The notes under the pieces were generated by a model. That model was not told where the DNA came from. It saw nothing but the letters and a program-made list of their open reading frames with translations, and did no database searches. A DNA stretch of 64,000 bases, taken from NCBI GenBank assembly GCA_024508675.1, contig JANINQ010000021.1, positions 682,001 to 746,000 of the forward strand, given 5' to 3'. A program made the translations under genes and the position numbers. The stretch's first letter is position 1. Each line of letters opens with the position of its first letter. Below are positions 43,097 through 51,470 of the stretch, piece after piece. The stretch is from Afipia sp. GTDB taxonomy: Bacteria > Pseudomonadota > Alphaproteobacteria > Rhizobiales > Xanthobacteraceae.

Positions 43097-44089
43097 TTAT
43101 GCGCGCCGAGGCGCCAGCAACCGCAACAGATCGATCTCGGTTTCCGAGGCGCGGCGGCCGATCATGGCGCGCTCCATGGAGTGATCCGGCCCGGCGCGAA
43201 ACCGCTGCATCATGCCGCAGCACATGATGCCCCACCGCAAGGTGCCGAGAGTCTCCCAGAACATCACCCGCGCCACATCCACCGGACGGCCAGACGCGGC
43301 CTCATAAGCTGCGAACAGATCCTCGCGCGAACCGAGGCCACCGACCGGCTTGTCGATCTCGCCGAACCGCCATGAATTCACGCAGATCCAGCCGAGGTCT
43401 TCCATCGGATCGCCGAAATGCGCCAGCTCCCAGTCCAGCACGGCGCGAACGCCTTCCGGGCCGATAATGAGATTGCCGTGACGGAAATCGCCGTGCACCA
43501 GTGTCACGGCATCGGATGTCGCTGGCGCGTTATCGCGCAGCCAGCGTAACGCCAGATCGAATACCGGCCGCGGCCAATCGAAGGATTTGTATTCGGCGGC
43601 TAGATCGTCAAGCTCACCCGCGACAGTCATCAATCGCAGCTTCGGCAAGCGCGCCTTGTCCAGCGCGTGAATCCCCGCCACCACCTTGCCAAGTTGGCTC
43701 GCCAATACCTTGCGTGCTGTCGCAAATTCCGCATCGCGCAGGATCTTGCGCGGGATGGTCTCGCCCTCGACGCGGTCCATGACAAAGCCGCTGCCGAGGC
43801 CGTCTTCCGGCTTCAGGACATGGCGCACGCGCGGCGACGGAATGCCCGCTTCATAGGCCTGCTGCATCAAAACCGCTTCGGCTTCGAGACCCGCGGCACG
43901 GCCCGGCGCTGCGCCGTAACCCGATGGCGCACGACGGAGAATAACAGCGATGTCTTCGGAAGGATGCAGAACGCTGAACGACCACGTCTCCTGGCTTGCG
44001 CCGCCGGAGAGCTGAGCCAGGCGATCGATCCCTGTGGCTCCCGGAAACCAGCGGCCAACGCTGGCCTTGATCGCACTTTCAATCGTCAT
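43097..44089 (-). CDS. APH-type phosphotransferase, ACAD10/11 or LvaA-like
   Basis: A 330-residue kinase-fold protein of the aminoglycoside phosphotransferase family. It contains the catalytic loop HGDFRHGN (about 199-206) and the metal-binding VLDWELAHFGDP (about 214-225). The N-terminal lobe (LSGGASQETWSFS) has the glycine-rich nucleotide loop. Proteins of this branch phosphorylate 4-hydroxyacyl-CoA compounds (LvaA; the APH domain of ACAD10/11). The setting, with DUF6285, acyl-CoA dehydrogenase, acyl-CoA synthetase and an acid importer, fits that role much better than antibiotic resistance. Confidence 0.83.
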   Translation of the reverse strand: MTIESAIKASVGRWFPGATGIDRLAQLSGGASQETWSFSVLHPSEDIAVILRRAPSGYGAAPGRAAGLEAEAVLMQQAYEAGIPSPRVRHVLKPEDGLGSGFVMDRVEGETIPRKILRDAEFATARKVLASQLGKVVAGIHALDKARLPKLRLMTVAGELDDLAAEYKSFDWPRPVFDLALRWLRDNAPATSDAVTLVHGDFRHGNLIIGPEGVRAVLDWELAHFGDPMEDLGWICVNSWRFGEIDKPVGGLGSREDLFAAYEAASGRPVDVARVMFWETLGTLRWGIMCCGMMQRFRAGPDHSMERAMIGRRASETEIDLLRLLAPRRA

Positions 44090-44139
44090 CTGGATTTTGG
44101 GCTTTTCAGCTCTCTTGTTGGAGCCGGACCGTAAATAAA

Positions 44140-44170
44140 ATCGCGTGCGCGGGCAACCCGCGCACGCGAT
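44140..44170 (-). terminator. Intrinsic terminator after the Liv binding-protein gene
   Basis: On the minus strand a 14-base-pair perfect hairpin (ATCGCGTGCGCGGG, loop TTG, and complement) is followed by TTTATTT. It lies 20 bases after the stop of the binding-protein gene at 44191. The phosphotransferase and DUF6285 genes are therefore probably expressed by read-through or from their own promoter. Confidence 0.8.
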
Positions 44171-44190
44171 GTCGCGTCAAACCGAAGGCT

Positions 44191-45390
44191 TCAGAACATC
44201 AGGCCATCCTTGACCAGAACCCAGCGGCCACCCTTGACCTGCTGAACCTGCGTCACCGTGCTGGCGAGATGGTTGGTCTTGGAGAACTTGGTCGGCGGCG
44301 ACGCGAAGATGTCCTGGAACACGTCGCCGGATTCCATCGCATCGAGCACCTTCTGGCCGGTCAGGTCCTTGCCCGCCTTGTTGACGTAATGCGCGAAGGT
44401 CATCATCGCGTTGTAGCCGATGATCGCCTGCGTGTTCGCGTCAGTGCCGAACGCCTTCTTGTAGTTGTCGAGCCAGTCCTTGGCCTTGCCCTTCGCCGTG
44501 TCCGGATAGGGAATTTCAAATCCGGCCGCGGCGTAGAGGCCTTCCACGGCTTCCTTGCCCAGCGCAGGCACTTCAAGCACGTTGGTCGGTGTGGCGCCGA
44601 GGAAGGTCACGTCCCAGCCGAGCTTCTTGGCTTCCGCCATCGCACCGATGGTTTCGCGGATCACCGTGCCGAGCACGACGAGATCGCAGCCGTCGGACTT
44701 CATCTTGGCGACCTGCGCACTGAAATCGGACGCACCGCGCTTATAGCTCGTGATCGAAGCCGGGGTGATCTTCATCGCCGTCAGCTGCTGGTTGAAGCCG
44801 TCGAGCACGCTTTTTCCGAACTCGTCGTCCTGATGCATGATGCAGGGCTTGGCGAACTTCTTCCACTCAACCATGTATTTGAGCGCGGCACGCGTGCTTT
44901 CGACATACGGCAGGATGTTGTTGAACTTCAGCCGCTCCTGCGGCTTCGCCGGATCGAATTTGAAGGTGAACTCCGCCGCCGTCAGCGGGAAGAGTTGCAG
45001 AACGCCGGCATCGAACAGGATGTCCTGCGCGGCGAGCACGGTGGGCGAACCCATCGGCCCGACCATGGCGAAGATCTTGTCCTTCTCGATCAGCTTCTGT
45101 GAGGCCAGCACCGCGCGTTTCGGATCGTAGCCGCTGTCTTCGACAATCAGCTTGATCTTGCGGCCATTGATGCCGCCTGCGGCATTGATCTCATCGGCGG
45201 CCATCTTCAGCCCGTTGGCCACCGGGACGCCCCAGCCCTTGATCGGGCCGGACAAATCCTGATGCGAGCCAACCACGATCTCGGCCGCCGAGATGCCCTC
45301 GTTGGTGACCTTGGTTTGCGCGAAGGCCGGCGATTGGGTCAGCGCGAGCGCCCCCACCGCAAGGCCGAGCGCCTTGAACGATTTCGACAT
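44191..45390 (-). CDS. LivK-type periplasmic substrate-binding protein
   Basis: A 399-residue periplasmic receptor. The Sec signal peptide is MSKSFKALGLAVGALALTQ with cleavage after PAFAQ. The mature protein opens KVTNEGISAAEIVVGSHQDL and continues GPIKGWGVPVANGLKMAADE, a typical type I Liv/HAAT fold. It is the last gene of a minus-strand importer operon livH-M-G-F-fadD-livK. The upstream gap of 118 bases contains two GC-rich hairpins. Confidence 0.88.
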   Translation of the reverse strand: MSKSFKALGLAVGALALTQSPAFAQTKVTNEGISAAEIVVGSHQDLSGPIKGWGVPVANGLKMAADEINAAGGINGRKIKLIVEDSGYDPKRAVLASQKLIEKDKIFAMVGPMGSPTVLAAQDILFDAGVLQLFPLTAAEFTFKFDPAKPQERLKFNNILPYVESTRAALKYMVEWKKFAKPCIMHQDDEFGKSVLDGFNQQLTAMKITPASITSYKRGASDFSAQVAKMKSDGCDLVVLGTVIRETIGAMAEAKKLGWDVTFLGATPTNVLEVPALGKEAVEGLYAAAGFEIPYPDTAKGKAKDWLDNYKKAFGTDANTQAIIGYNAMMTFAHYVNKAGKDLTGQKVLDAMESGDVFQDIFASPPTKFSKTNHLASTVTQVQQVKGGRWVLVKDGLMF

Positions 45391-45420
45391 AACGGTCTCC
45401 TCTCTGTTGGCCCATATTCA

Positions 45421-45471
45421 GCGAAGGCCGGGCCTTGCTACCTTCGCCGTTGAGCGGCCTTTGCAGGCCGC
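45421..45471 (-). promoter_or_regulatory. Two intercistronic hairpins between fadD-like and livK-like genes
   Basis: Two stem-loops lie between the acyl-CoA synthetase stop (45509) and the binding-protein start (45390): arms GCGAAGG/CCTTCGC at 45421-45447 and GCGGCCT/AGGCCGC at 45454-45471. Neither has a T-run. Such hairpins can block 3' decay and raise the level of a binding-protein mRNA. No promoter is obvious. Confidence 0.35.
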
Positions 45472-45508
45472 GGAGTTCACTTCTGTGGTGACGCCATGGA
45501 ACGGGAGC

Positions 45509-47347
45509 TTATGCCATCGCTCCCGCACGGTACATCGCGTCGATTTCAGTTGCGTAGGACTTGTTCACGAAGCTGCGCTTCAGCTTCATGGTCGGCGTCA
45601 GTTCCTCGTCCTCCGGCGTTAGTTGCCGCTCGATCAAATGGAACTTCTTGATGGTTTCGACGCGGGCAAAATTGGCGTTGACCGTTTCGATTTCCTTTTT
45701 GATGAGATCCTGAATTTCCGGCGCGCGGCACAGACTCGCATAGTTCGTGAAGGGAATGTCGTAATCCTGCGCGAATTTCTCGACGTTCTCATGATCGATC
45801 ATCACAAGACACGTCAGGTATGGCCGCTTGTCGCCGATCACCACCGCGTCCGAGATATAGGGCGAGAACTTCAACTGGTTCTCGATCTCGGACGGCGTGA
45901 TGTTCTTGCCGCCGGAGGTGATGATGATGTCCTTCATCCGATCTGTGATCCGGACGAAGCCTTCATTGTCGATGGTGCCGACGTCGCCGGTATGCAGCCA
46001 GCCCTTTTCGTCAATGGTTTCAGCGGTTTTCTCCGGCTGATTCAGATAGCCCATGAACAGGTAATCACCCTTCACAAGAATCTCACCTTTGGGACAGATC
46101 ATGACTTCGCCCCAGGGCGCAGCCTTGCCCACAGTGCCGAGCTTGATGCGCTCGTTCGGCATCAGCGTCGCGACACCGCAATTCTCGGTCTGGCCATAGA
46201 CCTCGCGCATATCGAGGCCGATGGCGAGATACCAGCGGATCAGGTCCGGCGAAATCGGCGCGGCGCCTGTGAACGCGATGCGGACGCGGTCGAGACCGAG
46301 CATGCGGCGGATATTGCGGAACACCAGCCAGTAGGCCGCCTTGCCCGCCAGTTGCAGCGGCAGCGGCGGCGTCCGCCCTTCCAGCCTGTAGTCCGTCAAA
46401 CGCTGGCCGATGGCGAGCGCGTGGCGGTACATCCATTGCTGGAGTGGGGTTGCATCTTTCAGCGCAATGGTGATCGCCGAATAGAATTTTTCCCAGATGC
46501 GCGGCACGGCCAGAAACGCGGTCGGCTGCACCTCGCGCAGATTGTCCGGCACGGTTTCCGGGCTCTCGGCGAAGTTCATGATCGAGCCGATGGCGATAGA
46601 GAGATAGTAACCGCCGATCCGCTCCGCGACATGACACAGCGGCAGGAACACCAGCCGCTCTTCATGATCGGTGGGGACCAGGAGATAATCGGCATAGCGC
46701 ATCTGATGCACGACGCTGCGATTGGAGTGCATCGCCCCTTTCGGCGGGCCGGTGGTGCCGGAAGTATAGACCAGAATAGCGAGGTCGTTCGGACCGCGGC
46801 TTTCGATCATCTCGTTCCACAGCGCCTCACGCCCCTGCATGTGATTGCGACCAAGCGCCAGAAACTCGTCCAGCGACATCACCATCGGGTCGCTGAAACC
46901 GCTGAGGCCCTCCATGTCGAATACGACGATCTTTTCGAGCGTCGGGCAGCGCGCGCGGCAGGCCAGAATCTTGTCGAGTTGCTCGTCATCCTCGGCAAAG
47001 ATGACCCGGGTAGCGGAGTCATTGATCAGGTATTCGACCTGCGAGGCCGAGTCGGTCGGGTAGATGCCCGACGACACGCCGCCGGCGCAGAGCACACCCA
47101 TATCGGCAAACACCCATTCGGGAGTTGCGTTGGCGATGATCGACGCCACATCGCCCGGCCTGAAGCCCGATGCATGGAGCGCATAGGCGATCTCTTTCGC
47201 CGTCTGCAGCCATTGCCGCCAGCTTGTGGACTGCCAGACGCCGAGATGCTTCTCCCGGATCGCCGTCTTGTCGCCGCGCGTTTCAACCGCCAGCAGAAAA
47301 CTCTTCGCGATGGTGTCCGCGACGGTGATCACTGCGGGTCTCGCCAT
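45509..47347 (-). CDS. Long-chain-type acyl-CoA synthetase (AMP-forming)
   Basis: A 612-residue ANL ligase with the phosphate loop ILVYTSGTTGPPKGAMH at about 190-206, VYGQTENCGV at about 369, HTGDVGTIDNEG at about 443 and the hinge ITDRMKDIIITSGGKNITPS at about 457-476. The C-terminal part ELTPTMKLKRSFVNKSY is typical of long-chain acyl-CoA synthetases. It is encoded inside a Liv importer operon between livF and the binding protein, just as the synthetase at 2780 sits inside the first operon. It would trap the imported acid as its CoA ester. Confidence 0.9.
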   Translation of the reverse strand: MARPAVITVADTIAKSFLLAVETRGDKTAIREKHLGVWQSTSWRQWLQTAKEIAYALHASGFRPGDVASIIANATPEWVFADMGVLCAGGVSSGIYPTDSASQVEYLINDSATRVIFAEDDEQLDKILACRARCPTLEKIVVFDMEGLSGFSDPMVMSLDEFLALGRNHMQGREALWNEMIESRGPNDLAILVYTSGTTGPPKGAMHSNRSVVHQMRYADYLLVPTDHEERLVFLPLCHVAERIGGYYLSIAIGSIMNFAESPETVPDNLREVQPTAFLAVPRIWEKFYSAITIALKDATPLQQWMYRHALAIGQRLTDYRLEGRTPPLPLQLAGKAAYWLVFRNIRRMLGLDRVRIAFTGAAPISPDLIRWYLAIGLDMREVYGQTENCGVATLMPNERIKLGTVGKAAPWGEVMICPKGEILVKGDYLFMGYLNQPEKTAETIDEKGWLHTGDVGTIDNEGFVRITDRMKDIIITSGGKNITPSEIENQLKFSPYISDAVVIGDKRPYLTCLVMIDHENVEKFAQDYDIPFTNYASLCRAPEIQDLIKKEIETVNANFARVETIKKFHLIERQLTPEDEELTPTMKLKRSFVNKSYATEIDAMYRAGAMA

Positions 47348-47405
47348 GGCTCGCTCCCTGTCCTCGCCGCAACCAGGCGGCGTGTGTTCTCTCCTGCTCT
47401 TTTCC

Positions 47406-47425
47406 GCCCGGTCTTGGTGCCGGGC
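47406..47425 (-). promoter_or_regulatory. Intercistronic hairpin between livF and acyl-CoA synthetase
   Basis: A short stem-loop (GCCCGG ... CCGGGC) lies in the 108-base gap between the livF stop (47456) and the synthetase start (47347). It has no T-run on the transcribed strand, so it is not a clear terminator. It may serve mRNA processing. Confidence 0.25.
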
Positions 47426-47455
47426 TTTTAGTTCGCCGCGCCTATCGCCAATTTC

Positions 47456-48235
47456 TTAGCGCCAGGTCTTCTTTTTCTTCCAGCGCCGCTCGCCCCGCGC
47501 ACCGTCTTCCTTGGCGCCGAGGTAGAATTCCTGAATGTCCTGCGACTGCATCAGGCGTTCGCAGGTGTCGTTCATCACCACGCGGCCGATTTCCAGCACA
47601 TAGCCATAGTGCGCCGTCTCCAGCGCAACTTTTGCGTTCTGCTCCACCAGCAGGATCGACATGCCCTGTTCTTCGTTGACGCGCTTGATGATGGTGAATA
47701 TCTCCTTCACCAGCAGCGGCGACAGGCCGAGCGACGGCTCATCCAGCAACAGCAATGCCGGGCGGTTCATCAGCGCGCGGCCGATGGCCAGCATCTGCTG
47801 CTCACCGCCGGAGAGCTGCCCCGCCGGCTGGTTGATGCGCTCGCGCAGGCGCGGGAAATAACCGTAGACACGCTCAAGATCGGCAGCCACGCCGTCGCGA
47901 TCCTTGCGCGGATAGGCGCCCATCATCAGGTTCTCGCGCACACTGAGGAACGGAAACACCTCGCGGCCTTCGGGCACATGACTGAGACCGAGGCGCACGA
48001 TCCGATCGGCTTCCATGCGCTGGATCGGCTGCCCCTTGAATTCGATGGAGCCCTTCTGCGGATCGAGAATGCCGGAGATGGTCTTGAGCACCGTGGTCTT
48101 GCCCGCGCCATTGGCACCGAGCAGCGTGACGATCTTGCCACGTGGCACTTCCAGGCTGATGCCGCGGATGGCCATGATCGGTCCGTAGTAGCTCTCGATG
48201 TTGCTCAACTTGAGAATGATGTCGGGATTGCTCAT
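47456..48235 (-). CDS. LivF-type ABC transporter ATP-binding protein
   Basis: A LivF-class ATPase of about 259 residues. Walker A is GANGAGKTT (about 38-46), the signature LSGGEQQML (about 143-151), Walker B LLLLDEPSLG (about 163-172) and the switch VEQNAK. The ATG at 48235 has GAGG eight bases upstream and follows the livG stop by 10 bases; an ATG at 48274 would overlap livG by 29 bases. The C terminus ends in a basic tail (GERRWKKKKTWR), which recalls the tail of the LivF at 8170. Confidence 0.88.
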   Translation of the reverse strand: MSNPDIILKLSNIESYYGPIMAIRGISLEVPRGKIVTLLGANGAGKTTVLKTISGILDPQKGSIEFKGQPIQRMEADRIVRLGLSHVPEGREVFPFLSVRENLMMGAYPRKDRDGVAADLERVYGYFPRLRERINQPAGQLSGGEQQMLAIGRALMNRPALLLLDEPSLGLSPLLVKEIFTIIKRVNEEQGMSILLVEQNAKVALETAHYGYVLEIGRVVMNDTCERLMQSQDIQEFYLGAKEDGARGERRWKKKKTWR

Positions 48236-48245
48236 GACATCGTCC

Positions 48246-49004
48246 TCATGTGCCGAGATAAGCGGCAACGACATCGGGATGCGCCTGCACCTCGGCGGGC
48301 GCGCCCATCGCTAGCACACGGCCGTAGTTCAGCGCGATCACCCGGTCGGAGACGCGATTGACCAGCGTCATGTCGTGCTCGACCATCAGCACGGTGATGC
48401 CGAGCTCGGTTTTCATGTCGCGGATCCAGAACGACATGTCGTCGGTCTCCTCCACATTCAGCCCGGATGACGGCTCATCCAGCAGGATCAGCTTCGGCTC
48501 CGTGCACAGCGCACGGGCCAGTTCGATCACCTTGCGCACGCCATACGGCAGCCCGGAGATGAGCTTGTCCCGATGGGCGGCAAGGTCAAGAAAATCGATC
48601 ACCTGTTCTACGCGGCGCCGATGCGCTTTTTCGTCGCGGCGGACGTTTGGCAGGAACAGCAGTTCCTGCCACAAGGTCGTGGTGGAGTGGCGGTGCCGTC
48701 CGACCAGAAGATTGCTCAAAACGGTGGCATTCTCGAACAGTTCGATGTTCTGGAAGGTCCGCGCAATGCCGAGCTTGGCGATGCTGTAAGGCGGCTCGCC
48801 GGTAATGTCCTGATCCTCGAAATAAAGCTTTCCCGAGGTCGGCTCGTACAGGCGCGAGATCAGATTGAAGATCGAGCTTTTGCCCGCCCCATTCGGCCCG
48901 ATGATGGAAAGGACTTCGCCCTTCTCCACAGCGAAGCTGACGGAATCGACCGCTTTCAGGCCACCGAAGTGCAGCGAGAGATTTTCGGCGCGGAAACAGC
49001 TCAT
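48246..49004 (-). CDS. LivG-type ABC transporter ATP-binding protein
   Basis: A 252-residue LivG-class ATPase. Walker A GPNGAGKSS is at about 37-45, the signature-like ISGLPYGVRKVIELARAL at about 149-166, Walker B LILLDEPSSG at about 173-182 and the H-loop VEHDMT at about 208-213. The signature keeps the LivG-type Y/PYGxRK form in place of LSGGQ. It overlaps livM by four bases. It is the motor partner of the LivF at 47456. Confidence 0.9.
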   Translation of the reverse strand: MSCFRAENLSLHFGGLKAVDSVSFAVEKGEVLSIIGPNGAGKSSIFNLISRLYEPTSGKLYFEDQDITGEPPYSIAKLGIARTFQNIELFENATVLSNLLVGRHRHSTTTLWQELLFLPNVRRDEKAHRRRVEQVIDFLDLAAHRDKLISGLPYGVRKVIELARALCTEPKLILLDEPSSGLNVEETDDMSFWIRDMKTELGITVLMVEHDMTLVNRVSDRVIALNYGRVLAMGAPAEVQAHPDVVAAYLGT

Positions 49005-50152
49005 CGGTTCCGCTCCGATTTGACGTAAATCTTCTGCCGCTTGAAGGTCGCGCGCTTGTAGAGCGGGAAGAGCTGGAAGAAGAGCTTGATCTTCAGCCAG
49101 CGGCCATAAATCCCGTAAGGTTCGAACAGGATAAACAGCATGATGATCAGGCCGTAGATCGCGCCCTTCAGACCGTTCGCCGAGGCGATTGCCGCGACAT
49201 TCGCCTTGATATGCGCCGCCTGCTCGGCGCCCGCACCGAAGGTCGCCGCAATTCCCGCGATCACGCCGGGAATGTCATCCTTCAGGAAGGTCAGGAACGG
49301 ATCGACCATCACGATGAAGATCGCGCCCAGCACCGCGCCGTGCAGACTCAGCACGCCACCGATGATGATGACCATGATGAATTCGATGGAGAGCTGGAGC
49401 GTGAACATCTCCGGGCTGATGAAGGACATCTTGTGCGCGAACAGGCAGCCCGCAAAGCCCGTGATCGCGGCGCTCAGCGCAAACGACTTTACCTTGTAGC
49501 GCGCGACATTGATGCCCATGCTTTTGGCGGCGGTTTCGCTGTCACGGATGGCGACGAAAGCGCGGCCGGTCGGCGAGCGCATCAGGTTCAGCGTTCCGAC
49601 GATGACAAGGATCAGAAGACCGAGACAGAGATAATAGAAAGTCGGGCTGTCGCGCGGCACGCTGCTGCCGAGCAACTGGATGGTCTTCACCCGCATGCCG
49701 TCATTGCCATGGGTCACGCTTTCCCAGCGTGCGAGCACTTCCTCGACGATCAGCGCGAAGGAAATCGTGGCGATGACAAGATAAATGCCTTGCAGCCGCA
49801 GCGCCGGAAACCCGACCATCGCGCCGATGATCCCGGTCAGGATGCCGGCGGCGAGGAAATACACCGGGAACGGCACGCCAAGCTGCTGCAGATAGCCCGC
49901 CGTATACGCGCCGATGGCAAGGAAGGCCGCATGTCCCAGCGATGCCTGTCCGGTGAAGCCGGTGAGGATCATCAGCCCGACGCCCACGGTGGCGTAGATG
50001 CAGACGAACACCAGTTGGCTCATCAGGTAGCTTGAGAGCGTAAACGGCGCGATCACCAGCAGGATCAGCAGCGCGCCATAGGACCACAGGTAGCCGCTGT
50101 GCGGCACCAGGCGGATGTCGTCGTTATAGTCTGTCTTGAACAGGAACCGCAT
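49001..50152 (-). CDS. LivM-type ABC permease
   Basis: A 383-residue inner-membrane permease with about ten spans. It has the LivM landmarks VGLMILTGFTGQASLGHAAF (about 58-77) and AIRDSETAAKSMGINVARYK (about 203-222). A 30-residue insertion-like stretch near 290-320 (GAGAEQAAHIKANVAAIASA) is Ala-rich and probably periplasmic or surface exposed. It follows livH by nine bases and overlaps livG by four. Confidence 0.88.
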   Translation of the reverse strand: MRFLFKTDYNDDIRLVPHSGYLWSYGALLILLVIAPFTLSSYLMSQLVFVCIYATVGVGLMILTGFTGQASLGHAAFLAIGAYTAGYLQQLGVPFPVYFLAAGILTGIIGAMVGFPALRLQGIYLVIATISFALIVEEVLARWESVTHGNDGMRVKTIQLLGSSVPRDSPTFYYLCLGLLILVIVGTLNLMRSPTGRAFVAIRDSETAAKSMGINVARYKVKSFALSAAITGFAGCLFAHKMSFISPEMFTLQLSIEFIMVIIIGGVLSLHGAVLGAIFIVMVDPFLTFLKDDIPGVIAGIAATFGAGAEQAAHIKANVAAIASANGLKGAIYGLIIMLFILFEPYGIYGRWLKIKLFFQLFPLYKRATFKRQKIYVKSERNR

Positions 50153-50161
50153 GCCGCGCCC

Positions 50162-51037
50162 TCAGACTTTCTTCCGCGTGTGAAGCCCGAAGATACCTTC
50201 CGGCTTCAGCAGCAGGACCGCGAGCAGCACAATGTATGGCGCGACGTCCTTCCATCCCTGCGGCAAGTAAAAGCCCGCCATGCTCTCGATCACGCCGATC
50301 AGGATTCCGCCAACCACCGCGCCGGGAATCGATCCGAATCCGCCGAGCACCGCAGCCGGAAATGCTTTCAGGCCAAGCACGAGGCCCACATTCGAATGAA
50401 CAAAGGTGATGGGCGCGAGCAGCACACCAGCGCAGGTCGCCACCGCCGCGCTGATCGCCCAGACAATGGACACCACTCGCTTGACCGGAATGCCCATGTA
50501 ATAGGCGGCGAGCATGTTCTCGGAACTCGCGCGCATCGCGGTTCCGAGAGTCGTCTTGTTGAAAAAGAGATAGAGCACGCCGCACAGGATCACCGTCGCG
50601 GCGATGACCGACAGCTTGTCGTAAGCCAGCACCAGACTGCCGAGCCGCAGCACGCCATGGCTGAACGGGGTTTCGATCTTGAGATCGTCGGTGCCCCAGA
50701 TCATGCCGGCGACCGAGCGCAGGAAGAAGCCGAGGCCGATGGTGGCCATGATGATGGAGAATTGCGGATAGCCGAGGATCGGCCGCACCACGAGGCGTTC
50801 GGCCAGCATGCCGAACAGCGCCATCGCCGCGACGGCAGCGATAAAGCCGAGCCAGTAGTTGAAACCCAGAAGACTGATGAAGGTGAAGGCGAAAAATCCG
50901 CCCAGCATCATCAGGTCACCCTGCGCGAAGTTGACGACTTCGGTGGCTTTGTAAACGAGAACAAAGCCAAGCGCGATCAGGCCATAAACACAGCCGAGCG
51001 CAATACCGCTCACCAACTGCTGAACGAAGTCCAGCAT
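50162..51037 (-). CDS. LivH-type ABC permease
   Basis: A 291-residue inner-membrane permease, first gene of the second Liv operon, with about eight spans. It opens MLDFVQQLVSGIALGCVYGL, has the coupling loop MRASSENMLAAYYMGI (about 172-187) and the AVLGGFGSIPGAVVGGILIG region (about 228-247). Its promoter region holds tandem 18-base repeats. Confidence 0.9.
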   Translation of the reverse strand: MLDFVQQLVSGIALGCVYGLIALGFVLVYKATEVVNFAQGDLMMLGGFFAFTFISLLGFNYWLGFIAAVAAMALFGMLAERLVVRPILGYPQFSIIMATIGLGFFLRSVAGMIWGTDDLKIETPFSHGVLRLGSLVLAYDKLSVIAATVILCGVLYLFFNKTTLGTAMRASSENMLAAYYMGIPVKRVVSIVWAISAAVATCAGVLLAPITFVHSNVGLVLGLKAFPAAVLGGFGSIPGAVVGGILIGVIESMAGFYLPQGWKDVAPYIVLLAVLLLKPEGIFGLHTRKKV

Positions 51038-51063
51038 TCCGGTTCACCCCTCCCCCAACGTGC

Positions 51064-51111
51064 CGCGATTCTGTCGATCGCATTTGGTCACGTCGCGATC
51101 CTATCGATCGC
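51064..51111. promoter_or_regulatory. Tandem 18-base repeats upstream of livH
   Basis: CGCGATTCTGTCGATCGC (51064-51081) and CGCGATCCTATCGATCGC (51094-51111) are direct repeats, 16 of 18 bases identical and spaced 30 bases apart (about three helical turns). Each has internal dyad symmetry (GCGAT ... TCGATCGC). They lie 27-74 bases upstream of the livH start, a fitting place for an operator bound by two dimers on one DNA face. The rest of the gap up to the hairpin element at 51207 shows no gene. Confidence 0.45.
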
Positions 51112-51207
51112 TATGCTCAGTTCTTGTGTCGACTTGCTATGCGTTTTTTGCACGAGCTTTTTCGCAATCAGACCTCAAACGACAATGGCGTGTCAACAAC
51201 ACCGCGC

Positions 51208-51370
51208 TAGTGTGGCGGTTCGCAAGTCCGCGGCGCCTCCTCAGCACGTCCATTTGCGGACTTGCGAACCAAAGCCACACTATAATTATATTTTGCTAGT
51301 GTCCTTTTGAATCCGAAGTTCGCTATCGAATGCGCTGCAAAATGAGGCGAACTTCGGATTCAGGACACTA
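51208..51370. repeat. Composite two-hairpin element, copy 1
   Basis: Two hairpins point away from a 14-base AT-rich spacer (51283-51296, TAATTATATTTTGC). The first has arms 51208-51231 and 51256-51282. It is perfectly paired (9 + 15 pairs) apart from a three-base AAA bulge, which is TTT on the minus strand. The second has arms 51297-51323 and 51347-51370, again 9 + 15 pairs with a TTT bulge. Both start at the spacer with TAGTG and have loops of 23-24 bases with CTGC/CTGA in the middle. The element lies in the 433-base gap between livH and glpV. I do not recognise a named family. Confidence 0.8.
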
Positions 51371-51382
51371 GGTGCGCTGCAT

Positions 51383-51417
51383 CAAAAATGAAAAAGGCCG
51401 GGATTGCTCCCGGCCTT
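51383..51417 (-). terminator. Intrinsic terminator of the glp operon
   Basis: On the minus strand AAGGCCGGGA and TCCCGGCCTT form a 10-pair hairpin with a GCAA tetraloop (51394-51417), followed by TTTCATTTTTG. It is 54 bases after the glpV stop and ends the operon before the hairpin element and livH. Confidence 0.85.
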
Positions 51418-51470
51418 AAAGTTGTGCGCATGTCCTGGGCGCACAGGGAGATTGATTGAAACCTTACTTG

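Noticed and set aside
43097-44089. Aminoglycoside resistance gene
   Set aside because: The phosphotransferase fold is shared, but the DUF6285 partner and the acyl-CoA context point to acyl-CoA metabolism.
45623-47431. Long plus-strand open frame (602 codons) opposite the acyl-CoA synthetase gene
   Set aside because: It is rich in His, Arg and Asp, shows no family motif and mirrors a clear synthetase gene. Long antisense frames are common at this GC content. The same holds for 3419-4687 (-), 4579-5733 (-), 6814-8082 (-), 10687-12129 (-), 24059-25342 (-), 25936-27372 (-), 29925-31715 (+), 31619-33538 (+) and 61177-62544 (+).
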